DNA of 64,000 bases, from the NCBI GenBank assembly GCA_963784135.1, contig CAWAQG010000004.1, positions 434,001-498,000 on the forward strand, in the 5' to 3' direction. The notes below the pieces were generated by a model. It was given only the letters and a program-made list of their open reading frames with translations. It was not told where the DNA came from and searched no databases. This DNA is from JADFXI01 sp963784135. GTDB taxonomy: Bacteria; Nitrospirota; Thermodesulfovibrionia; Thermodesulfovibrionales; Dissulfurispiraceae. How positions within the stretch are numbered: position 1 is the stretch's first letter; every line of letters begins with the position of its first letter. Shown in pieces: positions 16,221 to 25,541 of the stretch. A program made the translations under genes and the position numbers.

Positions 16221-18266
16221 TTGATCTTTTCGCCTATTGATATTGCCTCTCTGTCAATTTTGCTGCTCTTCCTGATGGTGGCGCTGGCTGCGCTGCTCAG
16301 GCAGAACCAGCGTCTGTTGGTCATCGTTTGTTCTTTTCTTACAGGAACAGCTTCTTTATTGAGTGTTATAGCCGGAGTATGGACGGTCGGAAGCCGCGCT
16401 ACCGGCAAAGAAGTTCTTTTATTGGGTTTGCCGGATATTCCATTTCATCTGAGACTCGATCCTCTCGCTGGGTTCTTTCTCACCGTAATCGGATTGCTCT
16501 CTTTTTTTGTATCCATTTATTCAGCCGGCTACCTCCGCGGGTTAATTGGGCATAGGCCGGTGACAAGGCTTGTTGCGTTCTACGCTCTCTTCATCGCGGG
16601 TATGTTCTCGGTGGTACTCGCGGACGATGCATTGTTCTTCCTCATATCATGGGAAGTAATGGCCGGGGCCTCGTATTTCCTGGTGATGTTTGAGGATGAA
16701 AAACCGGAAAACCGAAAAGCCGCTTTACTCTATATGGTGATTGCTCATGTCGGAGCTATCGCAATTCTTCTTTCTTTCGGGGTCATGGCTGGAATTGCGA
16801 CCGGCTTCGGGAGTTTCAACGGGTATACTTTTGATGCGATGCGGCAGGCGCACTTTCCTGTTGCATGGGCTACGGTGGCTTTTATGCTGTCCTTCTTCGG
16901 TTTTGCTGCAAAGGCCGGTGTCGTGCCCCTCCATGTATGGCTTCCGGAGGCGCATCCTGTTGCTCCGTCCAATGTCTCCGCGCTAATGAGCGGCGTCATG
17001 CTCAAAACCGCCATATACGGTATTGTTCGTGTCACCTTTGACCTTATCAAGGTGTTCCCGTGGTGGTGGGGGGCTATTGTTCTTGTCTTTGGCCTGGTTT
17101 CGGCTGTAATGGGTGTTCTCTATGCCCTGATGCAGCACGACCTGAAAAGGCTTCTGGCCTACCACTCTGTTGAGAACATAGGTATTATTCTTATAGGCAT
17201 AGGTCTCGCCATGATATTCACGTCGTTCCATCTTCCCGTGCTGGCAGCCCTTGCGCTGATTGCCGGGCTTTACCACACTTTGAATCATGCCATGTTCAAG
17301 GGTCTGCTTTTTATGGGGGCAGGGGCGGTCCTGCATGCAACACAGGAAAGGAACATGGAAGAGATGGGCGGGCTCATACACCTGATGCCATGGACTGCGG
17401 CGCTCTTCCTGGTGGGCTGCGTATCTATCTCAGCGTTGCCTCCTTTTAACGGTTTTGTATCTGAATGGCTTACCTTCCAGGCGTTTCTCCTGTCACCTTC
17501 ACTGCCGAGTCCGCTCATCAGACTGTTGATTCCTTTGGGCGCGGCCCTTCTTGCCCTTACCGGGGCACTTGCCGCTGCGTGCTTTGTCAAGGCATTCGGA
17601 GTTGTATTTCTCGGGCAATGGAGAGGCCATCAGCATCAACGTGTGCAGGAGGCTGACTGGTCCATGCGGTCCGGCATGATTATGGCTGCAGGCACTTGTC
17701 TCTGCCTCGGAATATTCCCCACTATTGTGATTGAGTGGATGGACATAATACCCGAGCAGCTTCTCGGTTCGAAGATAAGCACGTCCGCAGGCGCTGCCGG
17801 CTGGATGTGGCTGACTCCCATAGCTCCCGAACGCGCTTCTTATTCCGGACTTGTCGTACTCTTCGGCTTTATTATGATTGTTGCAGCAGCTTACTTTATT
17901 CTTCATGTTAAAGCGGGCCGGATACAGAGGGGGCCGATATGGGACTGCGGATTCGAGAAGATCAATGCGAGGATGCAGTATAACGCCACCTCTTTTTCGA
18001 TGCCGATACGGAGGATATTCGGCTTTCTCTTCAATATAAAGGAACATTTCGGGCCTGCCCCTCAGCAGGCGCATGCGGCGTTTCCCCGGAAACTGCTTTA
18101 CCACCTTCGGGTGCGGGACCGCCTCTGGAACTGGATATACAAACCGGTCATCAAGTCCAGTTTCTGGTTTTCGCGCGGGATCGGCAATCTCCAGCGCGGT
18201 CATATACAGACATACCTTATATATTCGTTCATAACTATAATTGTCCTGCTGGTGTTTGTGCGATGA
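16221..18266 (+). CDS. hyfB: Hydrogenase-4 subunit B-like (NuoL/MrpA-type) membrane protein
   Basis: 681 aa, about 16 membrane segments; antiporter-type proton/sodium-translocating subunit. The conserved Glu is in LFFLISWEVMAGASY and the Lys/Trp motif in AAKAGVVPLHVWLPEAHP; a His-rich AMFKGLLFMGAGAVLHAT stretch follows. The C-terminal part (WDCGFEKINARMQYNATSFS onward) is typical of HyfB/HycC. It starts at TTG 16221; an in-frame stop at 16209 excludes an earlier start, and there is no strong ribosome binding site. First gene of a hyfB-C-E-F-G unit; it overlaps hyfC by 4 bases. Confidence 0.88.
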   Translation: MIFSPIDIASLSILLLFLMVALAALLRQNQRLLVIVCSFLTGTASLLSVIAGVWTVGSRATGKEVLLLGLPDIPFHLRLDPLAGFFLTVIGLLSFFVSIYSAGYLRGLIGHRPVTRLVAFYALFIAGMFSVVLADDALFFLISWEVMAGASYFLVMFEDEKPENRKAALLYMVIAHVGAIAILLSFGVMAGIATGFGSFNGYTFDAMRQAHFPVAWATVAFMLSFFGFAAKAGVVPLHVWLPEAHPVAPSNVSALMSGVMLKTAIYGIVRVTFDLIKVFPWWWGAIVLVFGLVSAVMGVLYALMQHDLKRLLAYHSVENIGIILIGIGLAMIFTSFHLPVLAALALIAGLYHTLNHAMFKGLLFMGAGAVLHATQERNMEEMGGLIHLMPWTAALFLVGCVSISALPPFNGFVSEWLTFQAFLLSPSLPSPLIRLLIPLGAALLALTGALAAACFVKAFGVVFLGQWRGHQHQRVQEADWSMRSGMIMAAGTCLCLGIFPTIVIEWMDIIPEQLLGSKISTSAGAAGWMWLTPIAPERASYSGLVVLFGFIMIVAAAYFILHVKAGRIQRGPIWDCGFEKINARMQYNATSFSMPIRRIFGFLFNIKEHFGPAPQQAHAAFPRKLLYHLRVRDRLWNWIYKPVIKSSFWFSRGIGNLQRGHIQTYLIYSFITIIVLLVFVR

Positions 18267-19207
18267 ACCTTGGCCCGGTTTTTATAGAAATAGTGCAGAT
18301 AATTGCGCTCCTCGGCCTGTCGCCTGTCTTTATAGGATGGGTGAGGATGCTGAAATGCTGGACGCAGGGAAGGTCTTCCGCAAGTATATTGCAGCCGTAC
18401 AGGGACCTTGCCAAGCTTTTTTCCAAGGATGTTATTCTCGCGGAAAACGCGTCATGGATATTCCGCTTCACCCCATACCTTGTCTTCGCCACCGCCGTCC
18501 TTGCCGGCTGTATTGTCCCGATAGTGTCGGTTGATCTTCCTCTTTCGCCAACCGCAGATGTCATTGTGCTCGTCGGTCTATTTGCCGTTGCGCGGTTTTT
18601 TACCGCATTGGCGGGGATGGACATAGGGACAGCCTTCGGAGGCATGGGGTCAAGCAGGGAAATGACGATAGCATCACTGGCCGAACCCGCAATGCTTATG
18701 TCCATCTTTACAGTATCGCTGGCTAACAAATCGACCTCCCTTCCCCATATTGTGCAGGTAATATGCAGTGGACAATCGGTCTTAAGGCCATCCCTTGCCT
18801 TTGCGTTACTTGCCTTTGTTCTTATTGCCCTGACCGAGACGGGGAGGATCCCTGTTGATAACCCGGCCACGCATCTTGAACTGACCATGATACACGAGGC
18901 CATGGTCCTTGAATATTCCGGGAGACATCTCGCTCTTATTGAATGGGCGTCCATGATGAAACTATTCCTCTTCGTGATGTTGGGCATTGCCTGTTTTTCT
19001 CCCTGGGGCATTGCCGGGACGGTCGGTTTGGCCGATGTGCTGCAGGCGTTCTTTCTTATGGTACTGAAGCTGGGCCTTGTCGGAGTCGGCCTTATATTGA
19101 TAGAAACCGGTCTCGCAAAGATGAGACTGTTCCGGTTAACGGAATTCCTCGGGGCCGCTTTTCTGATGGCGACCCTCGGGATGCTTTCTTTCTATATACT
19201 GGAGTGA
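18263..19207 (+). CDS. hyfC: Hydrogenase-4 subunit C-like (NuoH-type) membrane protein
   Basis: 314 aa with about 8 membrane segments. NuoH/HycD-type subunit that joins the peripheral arm to the membrane arm. The conserved loop is ALTETGRIPVDNPATHLELT followed by MIHEAMVLEYSGRHLALIEW, as in HyfC/HycD. The ATGA start overlaps the hyfB stop. No HyfD-like gene follows. Confidence 0.9.
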   Translation: MNLGPVFIEIVQIIALLGLSPVFIGWVRMLKCWTQGRSSASILQPYRDLAKLFSKDVILAENASWIFRFTPYLVFATAVLAGCIVPIVSVDLPLSPTADVIVLVGLFAVARFFTALAGMDIGTAFGGMGSSREMTIASLAEPAMLMSIFTVSLANKSTSLPHIVQVICSGQSVLRPSLAFALLAFVLIALTETGRIPVDNPATHLELTMIHEAMVLEYSGRHLALIEWASMMKLFLFVMLGIACFSPWGIAGTVGLADVLQAFFLMVLKLGLVGVGLILIETGLAKMRLFRLTEFLGAAFLMATLGMLSFYILE

Positions 19208-19208
19208 A

Positions 19209-19874
19209 ATGAATCCGCAGACCGTTACACAGATAAGCAGTTTTCTCGCAGCCATAGTGCTCCTCACCGCCTTCGGCATGCTGATGCAGAGAAGGGTGTA
19301 CGGCCTTATCCATCTGTTTACCTGGCAGGGGCTTTTCCTTTCGATCAATACCGCCATAGTCGGCTATGTCACAAACAGGCATCACCTGTACATATCGTCG
19401 ATATTGACGCTATCGTTAAAGGTGATACTTCTCCCCTATATTCTTCATATTCTTATCGTGAGGCTTCATATCCGCAAAGAAGTGGAGACGGTCATGAATA
19501 TACCGTCGACCATGTTTATCGGGATAGCGCTGGTCATCTTTTCATACTACCTGACAGCGCCGATTACAGTGCATGCCACATTAATAACGCGATCAACCCT
19601 CGCGGTGGCGCTTGCAACCGTCATGATCGGCCTTCTTATGATGATCACGAGGAGACATGCGGTCACGCAGATTATAGGTTTTCTGGCCATGGAAAACGGC
19701 CTCTTTTTCGCTGCCACAAGCGCTACTTATGGAATGCCGCTGGTAGTAGAGCTGGGCGTGGCCCTCGACGTGCTGATTGCAGCATTTATCTTCGGTATCT
19801 TCTTCTTCCACATCCATACTACATTTGACAGCCTCGATGTTGATCAGATGGCGCGGCTGAAGGAAGGGGACTGA
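19209..19874 (+). CDS. hyfE: Hydrogenase-4 subunit E-like membrane protein
   Basis: 221 aa, about six or seven membrane segments, with a NuoK-like C-terminal half (TQIIGFLAMENGLFFAATSAT and VALDVLIAAFIFGIFFFHIH). Part of the proton-conducting membrane arm. Starts 1 base after hyfC and ends 2 bases before hyfF. Confidence 0.85.
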   Translation: MNPQTVTQISSFLAAIVLLTAFGMLMQRRVYGLIHLFTWQGLFLSINTAIVGYVTNRHHLYISSILTLSLKVILLPYILHILIVRLHIRKEVETVMNIPSTMFIGIALVIFSYYLTAPITVHATLITRSTLAVALATVMIGLLMMITRRHAVTQIIGFLAMENGLFFAATSATYGMPLVVELGVALDVLIAAFIFGIFFFHIHTTFDSLDVDQMARLKEGD

Positions 19875-19876
19875 CG

Positions 19877-21322
19877 ATGCTCCTGGTCCTTCTCGTGCTC
19901 CCTCTTTTTTCGGCAGTTGTCCTTGCCTTTGTCGGAGACAGGAAGCTTGCTCCGGAAATTAATATTTTCGGATCTGCGGCGACCTTTGCGGCAGGCCTCG
20001 GCCTTGCTCTTCAGGTCTACCAGCATGGTCAGATGATGGCGGGAGGCAAATTCTTTTTTGTTGACGCGTTCAATGTCTATCTCGCTGTCCTGACCTCTTT
20101 CGTATCCATGACCACTGCTATTTTCAGCAGGAGGTACATGAGGAGGGAGAGGGAGCACGGGCGGGTAGGGCATATCCGCATGCGCTTTTACCATGCCATG
20201 TACCAGCTCTTTATTTTCGCCATGCTGCTTTGCCTTCTTACAAATAATATCGGCGTGTTGTGGATAGCGATGGAACTGGCGACCCTGTCAACGGTCCTCC
20301 TTGTTTCGCTCTACCGGACGCCGACTGCCATAGAAGCTGCCTGGAAATATTTCATACTCTGTGGAGTGGGCATCGCACAGGCGCTCTTCGGAACAGTCCT
20401 TCTCTATTTTGCGGCTGAAAAGGTGCTGGGGGAAGGAGGCGAGGCCCTCCTGTGGACAAACCTTAGCCAGGTCAGTGACAAGCTCGAACCAACCGTTCTG
20501 TCTCTCGCCTTCGTATTCCTCATGGTGGGATACGGTACAAAGGTGGGGCTCGTTCCTCTCCACAACTGGCTGCCTGACGCACACAGTGAAGGCCCAACGC
20601 CGATTTCCGCCGTCTTGTCGGGTCTTCTGCTTAATATAGCGCTTTATGCCCTCGTGAGATGCAAATCGCTTGTCGACGGCTCCACGCACACGCACCATGC
20701 CGGCTACATCATGATGGGCTTTGGCCTTATTTCCATACTGGTGGCAGCTTTTTCCCTCCTGCGGCAGAAAGACATCAAACGAATGTTTTCGTATTCGTCC
20801 ATTGAACATATGGGGATCGCGACATTTGCCTTCGGTCTCGGAGGCCCGATAGCCACCTTCGGAGCGCTCTTGCATATGCTCGTCCACAGTCTGGCAAAGT
20901 CTTCCATCTTCTTTACTGTCGGTCACGCGTCCCAGATGCACCGGACGCAGGAGATGGAGAATATAAAAGGCCTTTTCAGGGGGAACCCCCTCGTAGGCTG
21001 GGGATTGATGTTCGGGGTCATGGCGATTGCAGGAATGCCTCCCTTTGGTATTTTTACCAGCGAGTTCCTTATCCTTACCGCAACAATAAAAGATGCCCCT
21101 TTGCTGACACCCATTCTCCTTTTAGGGCTCGGGGTGGCTTTTGCAGCCCTTTTCATGAGGGTCCAGCCGATGGTTGCCGGGGAAGTCCCGCTGCACCAGC
21201 ATTCCATGAAAGTGGCACATGTCCCTGTTGTGCTTCATATGGTGCTTGTTTTGATAATCGGGCTCTACCTGCCCGATTTTCTCAACCAGTGGTTCCACAC
21301 TACAGTGGGGTTGTTGAAATGA
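19877..21322 (+). CDS. hyfF: Hydrogenase-4 subunit F-like (NuoN/NuoM-type) membrane protein
   Basis: 481 aa, about 14 membrane segments, antiporter-type subunit. Conserved Glu in GVLWIAMELATLSTVLLVS and Lys in YGTKVGLVPLHNWLPDAHSE. The second antiporter-like subunit of the complex, so two ion channels are likely. Its stop overlaps the hyfG start (ATGA at 21319-21322). Confidence 0.9.
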   Translation: MLLVLLVLPLFSAVVLAFVGDRKLAPEINIFGSAATFAAGLGLALQVYQHGQMMAGGKFFFVDAFNVYLAVLTSFVSMTTAIFSRRYMRREREHGRVGHIRMRFYHAMYQLFIFAMLLCLLTNNIGVLWIAMELATLSTVLLVSLYRTPTAIEAAWKYFILCGVGIAQALFGTVLLYFAAEKVLGEGGEALLWTNLSQVSDKLEPTVLSLAFVFLMVGYGTKVGLVPLHNWLPDAHSEGPTPISAVLSGLLLNIALYALVRCKSLVDGSTHTHHAGYIMMGFGLISILVAAFSLLRQKDIKRMFSYSSIEHMGIATFAFGLGGPIATFGALLHMLVHSLAKSSIFFTVGHASQMHRTQEMENIKGLFRGNPLVGWGLMFGVMAIAGMPPFGIFTSEFLILTATIKDAPLLTPILLLGLGVAFAALFMRVQPMVAGEVPLHQHSMKVAHVPVVLHMVLVLIIGLYLPDFLNQWFHTTVGLLK

Positions 21323-22890
21323 GCATATTGACCGATGCCCTCACAGCAGCGCTTGGGACTACTGTTCAATTCGACAAAAAACAGTATCCTCCTTCCGTTG
21401 TTTTCTGCACCGTGCCGCGGGACAAATTTGGACGCGCTGCCACAGCACTGAAGAAGGCGTATGCCCTGCTTGCCGCGGAATGGGCCACTGACGAGACTTC
21501 TTTTGGAGGAGGTCTCGCTGTCTTTGCCTGTTACCGGTGGGGCAATGAATACCTGATCGTACGGTCGGAACTGCCTTTGGATGATCCCTCGTTCCCGAGT
21601 CTTACGAAGAAGTTCGTACCTGCCTACCGGTTTGAGAGACAGATGCAGAGTCTCATGGGGGTTGTGCCGTCAGGCCATCCTGACATGCGGCCATGGATAA
21701 AGTTTGAGGACTGGCCTCAGAATGTGTTTCCTCTCAGGAAATCCTATGATGCGTCACGTCCGATGCCGAGGACCAAAGGGGAATATCAATGGGCCAGGGC
21801 GGAAGGCGAAGGGGTCTACGAAATACCCGTGGGGCCTGTCCATGCCGGCATCATTGAGCCGGGCCATTTCCGGTTTCAGGCGGTGGGTGAGACGGTTGTT
21901 AACCTTGAGGAACGGCTGGGTTATGTCCATAAGGGAATAGAAAAAAAGTTCGAGTCCCTTTCCTGGAAAGACGGGGCAGGGCTGGCAAGCCGGGTATCCG
22001 GTGATACCACAGTTGCGCACAGTATCGCTTATTGCATGGCAGTGGAGTCCATGACCATCGGCACTGTCTCTGAGCGCGCCCATTGGATCAGGGCACTTTT
22101 TCTTGAGCGGGAGCGCATTGCAAATCACCTCGGCGACATAGGGGCCGTCTGCAATGATGCAGCCTTTGCGTTTATGCTCTACCAGTTTTCACGCCTTAGG
22201 GAAATGGTCCTCCGCACCAACCACAAGCTTTTCGGCCACAGGCTTTTGATGGACAAGGTTGTCCCCGGCGGAGTAACTGCAGATCTCACGAATGAGGCGA
22301 AGAAAGACATCCTTTCTGAACTCGAAGTTATTTCCAGGGAATTCGAGCGGCTCGTAGTGATCTATGACGAGAACTCATCACTCGAAGACAGGGTGAGGGA
22401 CACGGGTGTCCTTGCTCCGGAAAAGGCCAGGGAACTCTGCTCTGTGGGTATTGTTGCGCGTGCGAGCGGCATGAACCTGGATTGCAGATTGCAGAACCCT
22501 TTTCCTCCATATGAAAGGTTCGAGGTGAACGTCCCTGTGCTTATATCAGGAGACGTTCATGCCCGGGTGTGGGTAAGGGTTGAGGAAATAAGGGAATCCA
22601 TACGTCTCATACGCTTAATTCTTGGGGCGCTTCCATCCGGGCCGATATTTACCGATATCGGACTGCCGGCTCCGGACACATCGGGCTTTGCCGCTGTAGA
22701 GGGATGGCGCGGCGAGATCATTTATTGGATCCAGGCCGGCCCGCTGGCGGAGATCAACAGATGCATGGTGAGGGACCCCTCCAGTGTCAACTGGCTGGGG
22801 CTTGAACAGGCGATACCCGGTAATATAGTCCCCGACTTCCCGCTTTGCAACAAGAGCTTTAATCAATCATATTCAGGACACGACCTTTAA
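21319..22890 (+). CDS. hyfG: Hydrogenase-4 large-subunit-like (NuoC-NuoD fusion) protein lacking Ni-Fe cysteines
   Basis: 523 aa. A NuoC-like domain (about residues 1-150) is fused to a NuoD/hydrogenase-large-subunit domain (about 165-523), as in HyfG and HycE. In active hydrogenases the first metal-ligand motif reads RVCGICG; here the same place reads SRVSGDTTVAHSIAY. The C-terminal DPCxxC is replaced by FNQSYSGHDL. Neither cysteine pair is present, so the protein cannot carry a Ni-Fe centre in the usual way. ATG 21319 is preferred over the longer frame from 21289 because it gives ATGA coupling with hyfF. Ends at the left boundary of the 5.5-kb insertion. Confidence 0.9.
   Translation: MSILTDALTAALGTTVQFDKKQYPPSVVFCTVPRDKFGRAATALKKAYALLAAEWATDETSFGGGLAVFACYRWGNEYLIVRSELPLDDPSFPSLTKKFVPAYRFERQMQSLMGVVPSGHPDMRPWIKFEDWPQNVFPLRKSYDASRPMPRTKGEYQWARAEGEGVYEIPVGPVHAGIIEPGHFRFQAVGETVVNLEERLGYVHKGIEKKFESLSWKDGAGLASRVSGDTTVAHSIAYCMAVESMTIGTVSERAHWIRALFLERERIANHLGDIGAVCNDAAFAFMLYQFSRLREMVLRTNHKLFGHRLLMDKVVPGGVTADLTNEAKKDILSELEVISREFERLVVIYDENSSLEDRVRDTGVLAPEKARELCSVGIVARASGMNLDCRLQNPFPPYERFEVNVPVLISGDVHARVWVRVEEIRESIRLIRLILGALPSGPIFTDIGLPAPDTSGFAAVEGWRGEIIYWIQAGPLAEINRCMVRDPSSVNWLGLEQAIPGNIVPDFPLCNKSFNQSYSGHDL
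22865..22880 (+). repeat. Left copy of the direct repeat flanking the hyfG-hyfI insertion
   Basis: AATCATATTCAGGACA, the codons for the SYSGH part of the hyfG C-terminus. It is identical to 28347-28362; similarity continues as CGACCT versus TGATCT (synonymous changes). Confidence 0.85.
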
Positions 22891-22912
22891 CGTTGATATG
22901 TGGTGACTTGTT

Positions 22913-23185
22913 TTATTTGCCATTGTTCTCTTTGTCGATTTCGCCGATAGCTTTGTTAACGTCTTTTTGGCTCTGTTCAGTCGCGTTGGCGGCTTCTTTC
23001 GCATCCTGCTTTGCTTTGAGTAATTTGTCCGCGTATTCCTGCGCCGCGTTCTGTTCTTTTTCCTGCTTGTCCTTTGTAACGTCCTTAACTTCGGCATTCT
23101 GTTCGGCCTGCCGGCAACCGACGTTTATAAAAATCAGCCCTAAGATCACAGCAACTGCCAAAAACATTTTGAGTAAATTTTTCAC
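22913..23185 (-). CDS. Small lipoprotein-like hypothetical protein
   Basis: About 90 aa. A basic N-terminus and hydrophobic stretch (VKNLLKMFLAVAVILGLIF) end in INVGC, a weak lipobox, followed by a charged Gln/Lys/Glu/Asn-rich helical segment with coiled-coil character. GTG 23185 is chosen because GGAGG lies 7 bases upstream; the longer frame from 23242 is less likely. Function unknown; the neighbouring gene also encodes a lipoprotein. Confidence 0.65.
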   Translation of the reverse strand: MKNLLKMFLAVAVILGLIFINVGCRQAEQNAEVKDVTKDKQEKEQNAAQEYADKLLKAKQDAKEAANATEQSQKDVNKAIGEIDKENNGK

Positions 23186-23235
23186 TGGCTGCCTCCGTCG
23201 TAATCTGTAATTTGGTTTTTGACCGGCCTCCTTCA

Positions 23236-23751
23236 TTACCACTTTATCCCACGAGCTGTTAAAACCTTTTGCGCTCTCTCGTGTCCTAAACGCGCCGCCT
23301 GCCGGTAGTCCTCAGTAGCCTTCAAAGTATTACCCATCCTTTCATAAATCACAGCTCTGTTATTATAAGCCATCGCGTAATTCGGTCTTAACTCAAGGGC
23401 CTTAGTGCAGTCTTTAAGAGCCTGCTCCGGGTTGTCTGACAACGCATAGGCGCCCGCTCTATTGCAATAAGCGCTTGCGTCGTCGGATTTAAGTTCAATC
23501 GCCTTTGTATAGTCTTTAATTGCCGCATCATAATTACGTGTCTCGTTATATACATTCCCTCTGTCAAGATAAGCTATTTCAAGCTTCGGGTCTATCTGAA
23601 TAGCCTTAGTAAAAAGGTCAATGGCCTCTTTAGAGTTCCCGCCGCGCGCTTGAGCTATCCCGCGATCTACAAGAGTTTGCGCTTTCTTTCCCGAACAGCC
23701 TGCGCCGCACGCCGCAAGCACAATCATTATTGCTATTATTATTTTATTCAT
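23236..23751 (-). CDS. TPR-repeat lipoprotein
   Basis: About 171 aa. A signal peptide with lipobox (MNKIIIAIMIVLAACGAGC) is followed by four tetratricopeptide repeats, of which the consensus W/Y-G-Y-A-P pattern is visible in AYLDRGNVYNETRNYDAAIK, AYCNRAGAYALSDNPEQALK and AYNNRAVIYERMGNTLKATE. It is probably a membrane-anchored periplasmic scaffold. AGGAG precedes ATG 23751. First gene of a two-lipoprotein unit. Confidence 0.88.
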   Translation of the reverse strand: MNKIIIAIMIVLAACGAGCSGKKAQTLVDRGIAQARGGNSKEAIDLFTKAIQIDPKLEIAYLDRGNVYNETRNYDAAIKDYTKAIELKSDDASAYCNRAGAYALSDNPEQALKDCTKALELRPNYAMAYNNRAVIYERMGNTLKATEDYRQAARLGHERAQKVLTARGIKW

Positions 23752-23914
23752 GCCCTTATCTCCTTTTAAATTGGCGCGCCTCTGGTTCTTATGATAACAG
23801 AATTTAGGGCAGCACTTCATAAGCAGAGTTGTAAGGACCGCTTACAGGCGAAATGGGAATGCAATTTCACGGTATGGCTTATACATAATTTGCTTTCTTA
23901 CACATGGAAGATCG

Positions 23915-24220
23915 CTATTTCTTCAGCTGTTTCCCGATTCGCTTTTCGACGGACTTGACCTTTTCGTCAATCCTGTTGGGCTTGTTCTTTCGGTCGTCGA
24001 TCGATATCGTCGTTACTGCCCGTTCACCGGTATTCATGACCACTGCATGGCATTTTTTGACGAGACCCATTACATCATTCCACTCTCCCTCTACGACAGT
24101 ACCCATAGGGTTGACCTTGTACGGTAATCCGCTTGCGTCGACAATCTTGAGCACCTCGGCAAGCTGATCTCCGATACTGCTGCCTGTGCCGACAGGCACA
24201 ATGCTGAATTCTGCCAGCAT
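23915..24220 (-). CDS. MTH1187/YqgV-family thiamine-binding protein
   Basis: About 101 aa. MLAEFSIVPVGTGSSIGDQLAEVLKIV and the NPMGTVVEGEWNDVMGLVKKCHA segment are typical of the MTH1187 (formerly DUF77) family, whose members form ferredoxin-like tetramers and bind thiamine or a related ligand. AAGGAGG stands 6 bases before ATG 24220. Physiological role unclear. Confidence 0.85.
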   Translation of the reverse strand: MLAEFSIVPVGTGSSIGDQLAEVLKIVDASGLPYKVNPMGTVVEGEWNDVMGLVKKCHAVVMNTGERAVTTISIDDRKNKPNRIDEKVKSVEKRIGKQLKK

Positions 24221-24329
24221 AACGATCCTCCTTCCGCCCATAAGGGCGATATGTGTCTTCAGATGACTTAATTTAAGCTTTCAATCTAATGATACCAAAA
24301 AAGAAGTCTATTGCAAGCCCCCCAAAACA

Positions 24330-25385
24330 TCACTCCTGTGGTTTCCGTTCAGCATTGATGGTGATCGTCCCAATTTCGTCAAGAGCTCCTTCGATCGAAT
24401 AACGGAATGAGTGGAACAACCCTATTGCCCATAAATTAGTGATCAGGTGAGTTGTAACGCATGATGTCGTAAACCGGGACTGGCCGCTGCAGAGCGAAAG
24501 ATAGAGAACGACCTGATCGGCAGCGTGGGAATCGAGCGCAGCCTCTGATGCATAATAGCCGGAGAACTCAGCAGCTGCTTCTTCGCCGACTGTCTCCGCC
24601 CTTTTGCCCCTCTCCCCCAGTGACGTGAACCCCGCACGTGCATGTTCTGCTTCAGCCTGTAGGTAAATAAATGTCCCCTGTCCCCTTGTCGGAGCTTCTA
24701 TGAGCTGGATGTCCGATGGACAGGTGAGAGGGCCTATGCGAGAGTGGAGCGCATCAAGAGCGGCTTTTCGCTGCCTTTCGGCAATGGAGAGGGGGAGATT
24801 GCCGACCCCCGAATGACCATCAATCCTGATGAGCCTCCCCCGATCAAGTAGGGTCAGATTTTTTAATTCATCAGTGGGGTAGAGAGTTGCTCTAATAACG
24901 CCACCCCCCTTTGGATAGAACCCGTATGACTCGATGGATAGTTCCAGCCTTACGCCCAGCCGTTCAAGGATGGGGGCAAACACTCCCGAAAGGTAGTGAT
25001 ACGAGGGACTGAACGGGACATGCGTGCCTCCCCTCAACGTGAAGAGAGTCCTTTGTCGCCTTCCCACAAAAGCGGGCAACAAGGTCTGGAGCACAAGCGA
25101 TGTAGACCCGGCGGTGCCGATATCAAAAGAAAAGACGTCACCTCTTATTGAGCGGGGCAGGAAAGTCAACTCCATTGATCCTATCGTGTCTCCTTTGACT
25201 TCAGCGCATGAAACGTGCTGTGCTGCATGGATAGCGGTAAGGTGTTGCGGCCTGATGCCCGGCTTTGTCCTTCTCTTCCTGAGATTGAATAACCTGAAGG
25301 GCTGTTGAAAAAGACAAGATAAGCTGAGCGCCGTCCTCAGTATCTGCCCTCCTCCCTCACCGTAGCTTCCATCGATCTCTATCAT
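24330..25385 (-). CDS. rtcA: RNA 3'-terminal phosphate cyclase
   Basis: Converts RNA 3'-phosphate to a 2',3'-cyclic phosphate through an adenylated histidine; acts in RNA repair. 351 aa, family length. The N-terminal signature is GSYGEGGGQILRTALSLS; FYPKGGGVIRATLYP and DSHAADQVVLYLSL are family motifs, and the nucleotide-accepting His is in CVTTHLITNLW near residue 315. No rtcB or rtcR gene is beside it. It lies inside the segment that separates hyfG from hyfI. Confidence 0.95.
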   Translation of the reverse strand: MIEIDGSYGEGGGQILRTALSLSCLFQQPFRLFNLRKRRTKPGIRPQHLTAIHAAQHVSCAEVKGDTIGSMELTFLPRSIRGDVFSFDIGTAGSTSLVLQTLLPAFVGRRQRTLFTLRGGTHVPFSPSYHYLSGVFAPILERLGVRLELSIESYGFYPKGGGVIRATLYPTDELKNLTLLDRGRLIRIDGHSGVGNLPLSIAERQRKAALDALHSRIGPLTCPSDIQLIEAPTRGQGTFIYLQAEAEHARAGFTSLGERGKRAETVGEEAAAEFSGYYASEAALDSHAADQVVLYLSLCSGQSRFTTSCVTTHLITNLWAIGLFHSFRYSIEGALDEIGTITINAERKPQE

Positions 25386-25541
25386 AGTATTATTGTAACA
25401 GCAGCTCAGGCAAAACGGTTGATTGTTGGACAGCGCAGAAGCCTGGCCGCAATGAATTGGAGGAGCTGTCCCGGTCCGGGATCAATTCAGGTCAATGGAA
25501 GAGGCCGGTTTCAAAGAGGTTGAATGTCCTGGAGAAACTTC

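Noticed and set aside
22873..23097. 74-codon basic ORF in the small lipoprotein gene
   Set aside because: Out-of-frame reading of the Lys/Gln-rich lipoprotein; low complexity.
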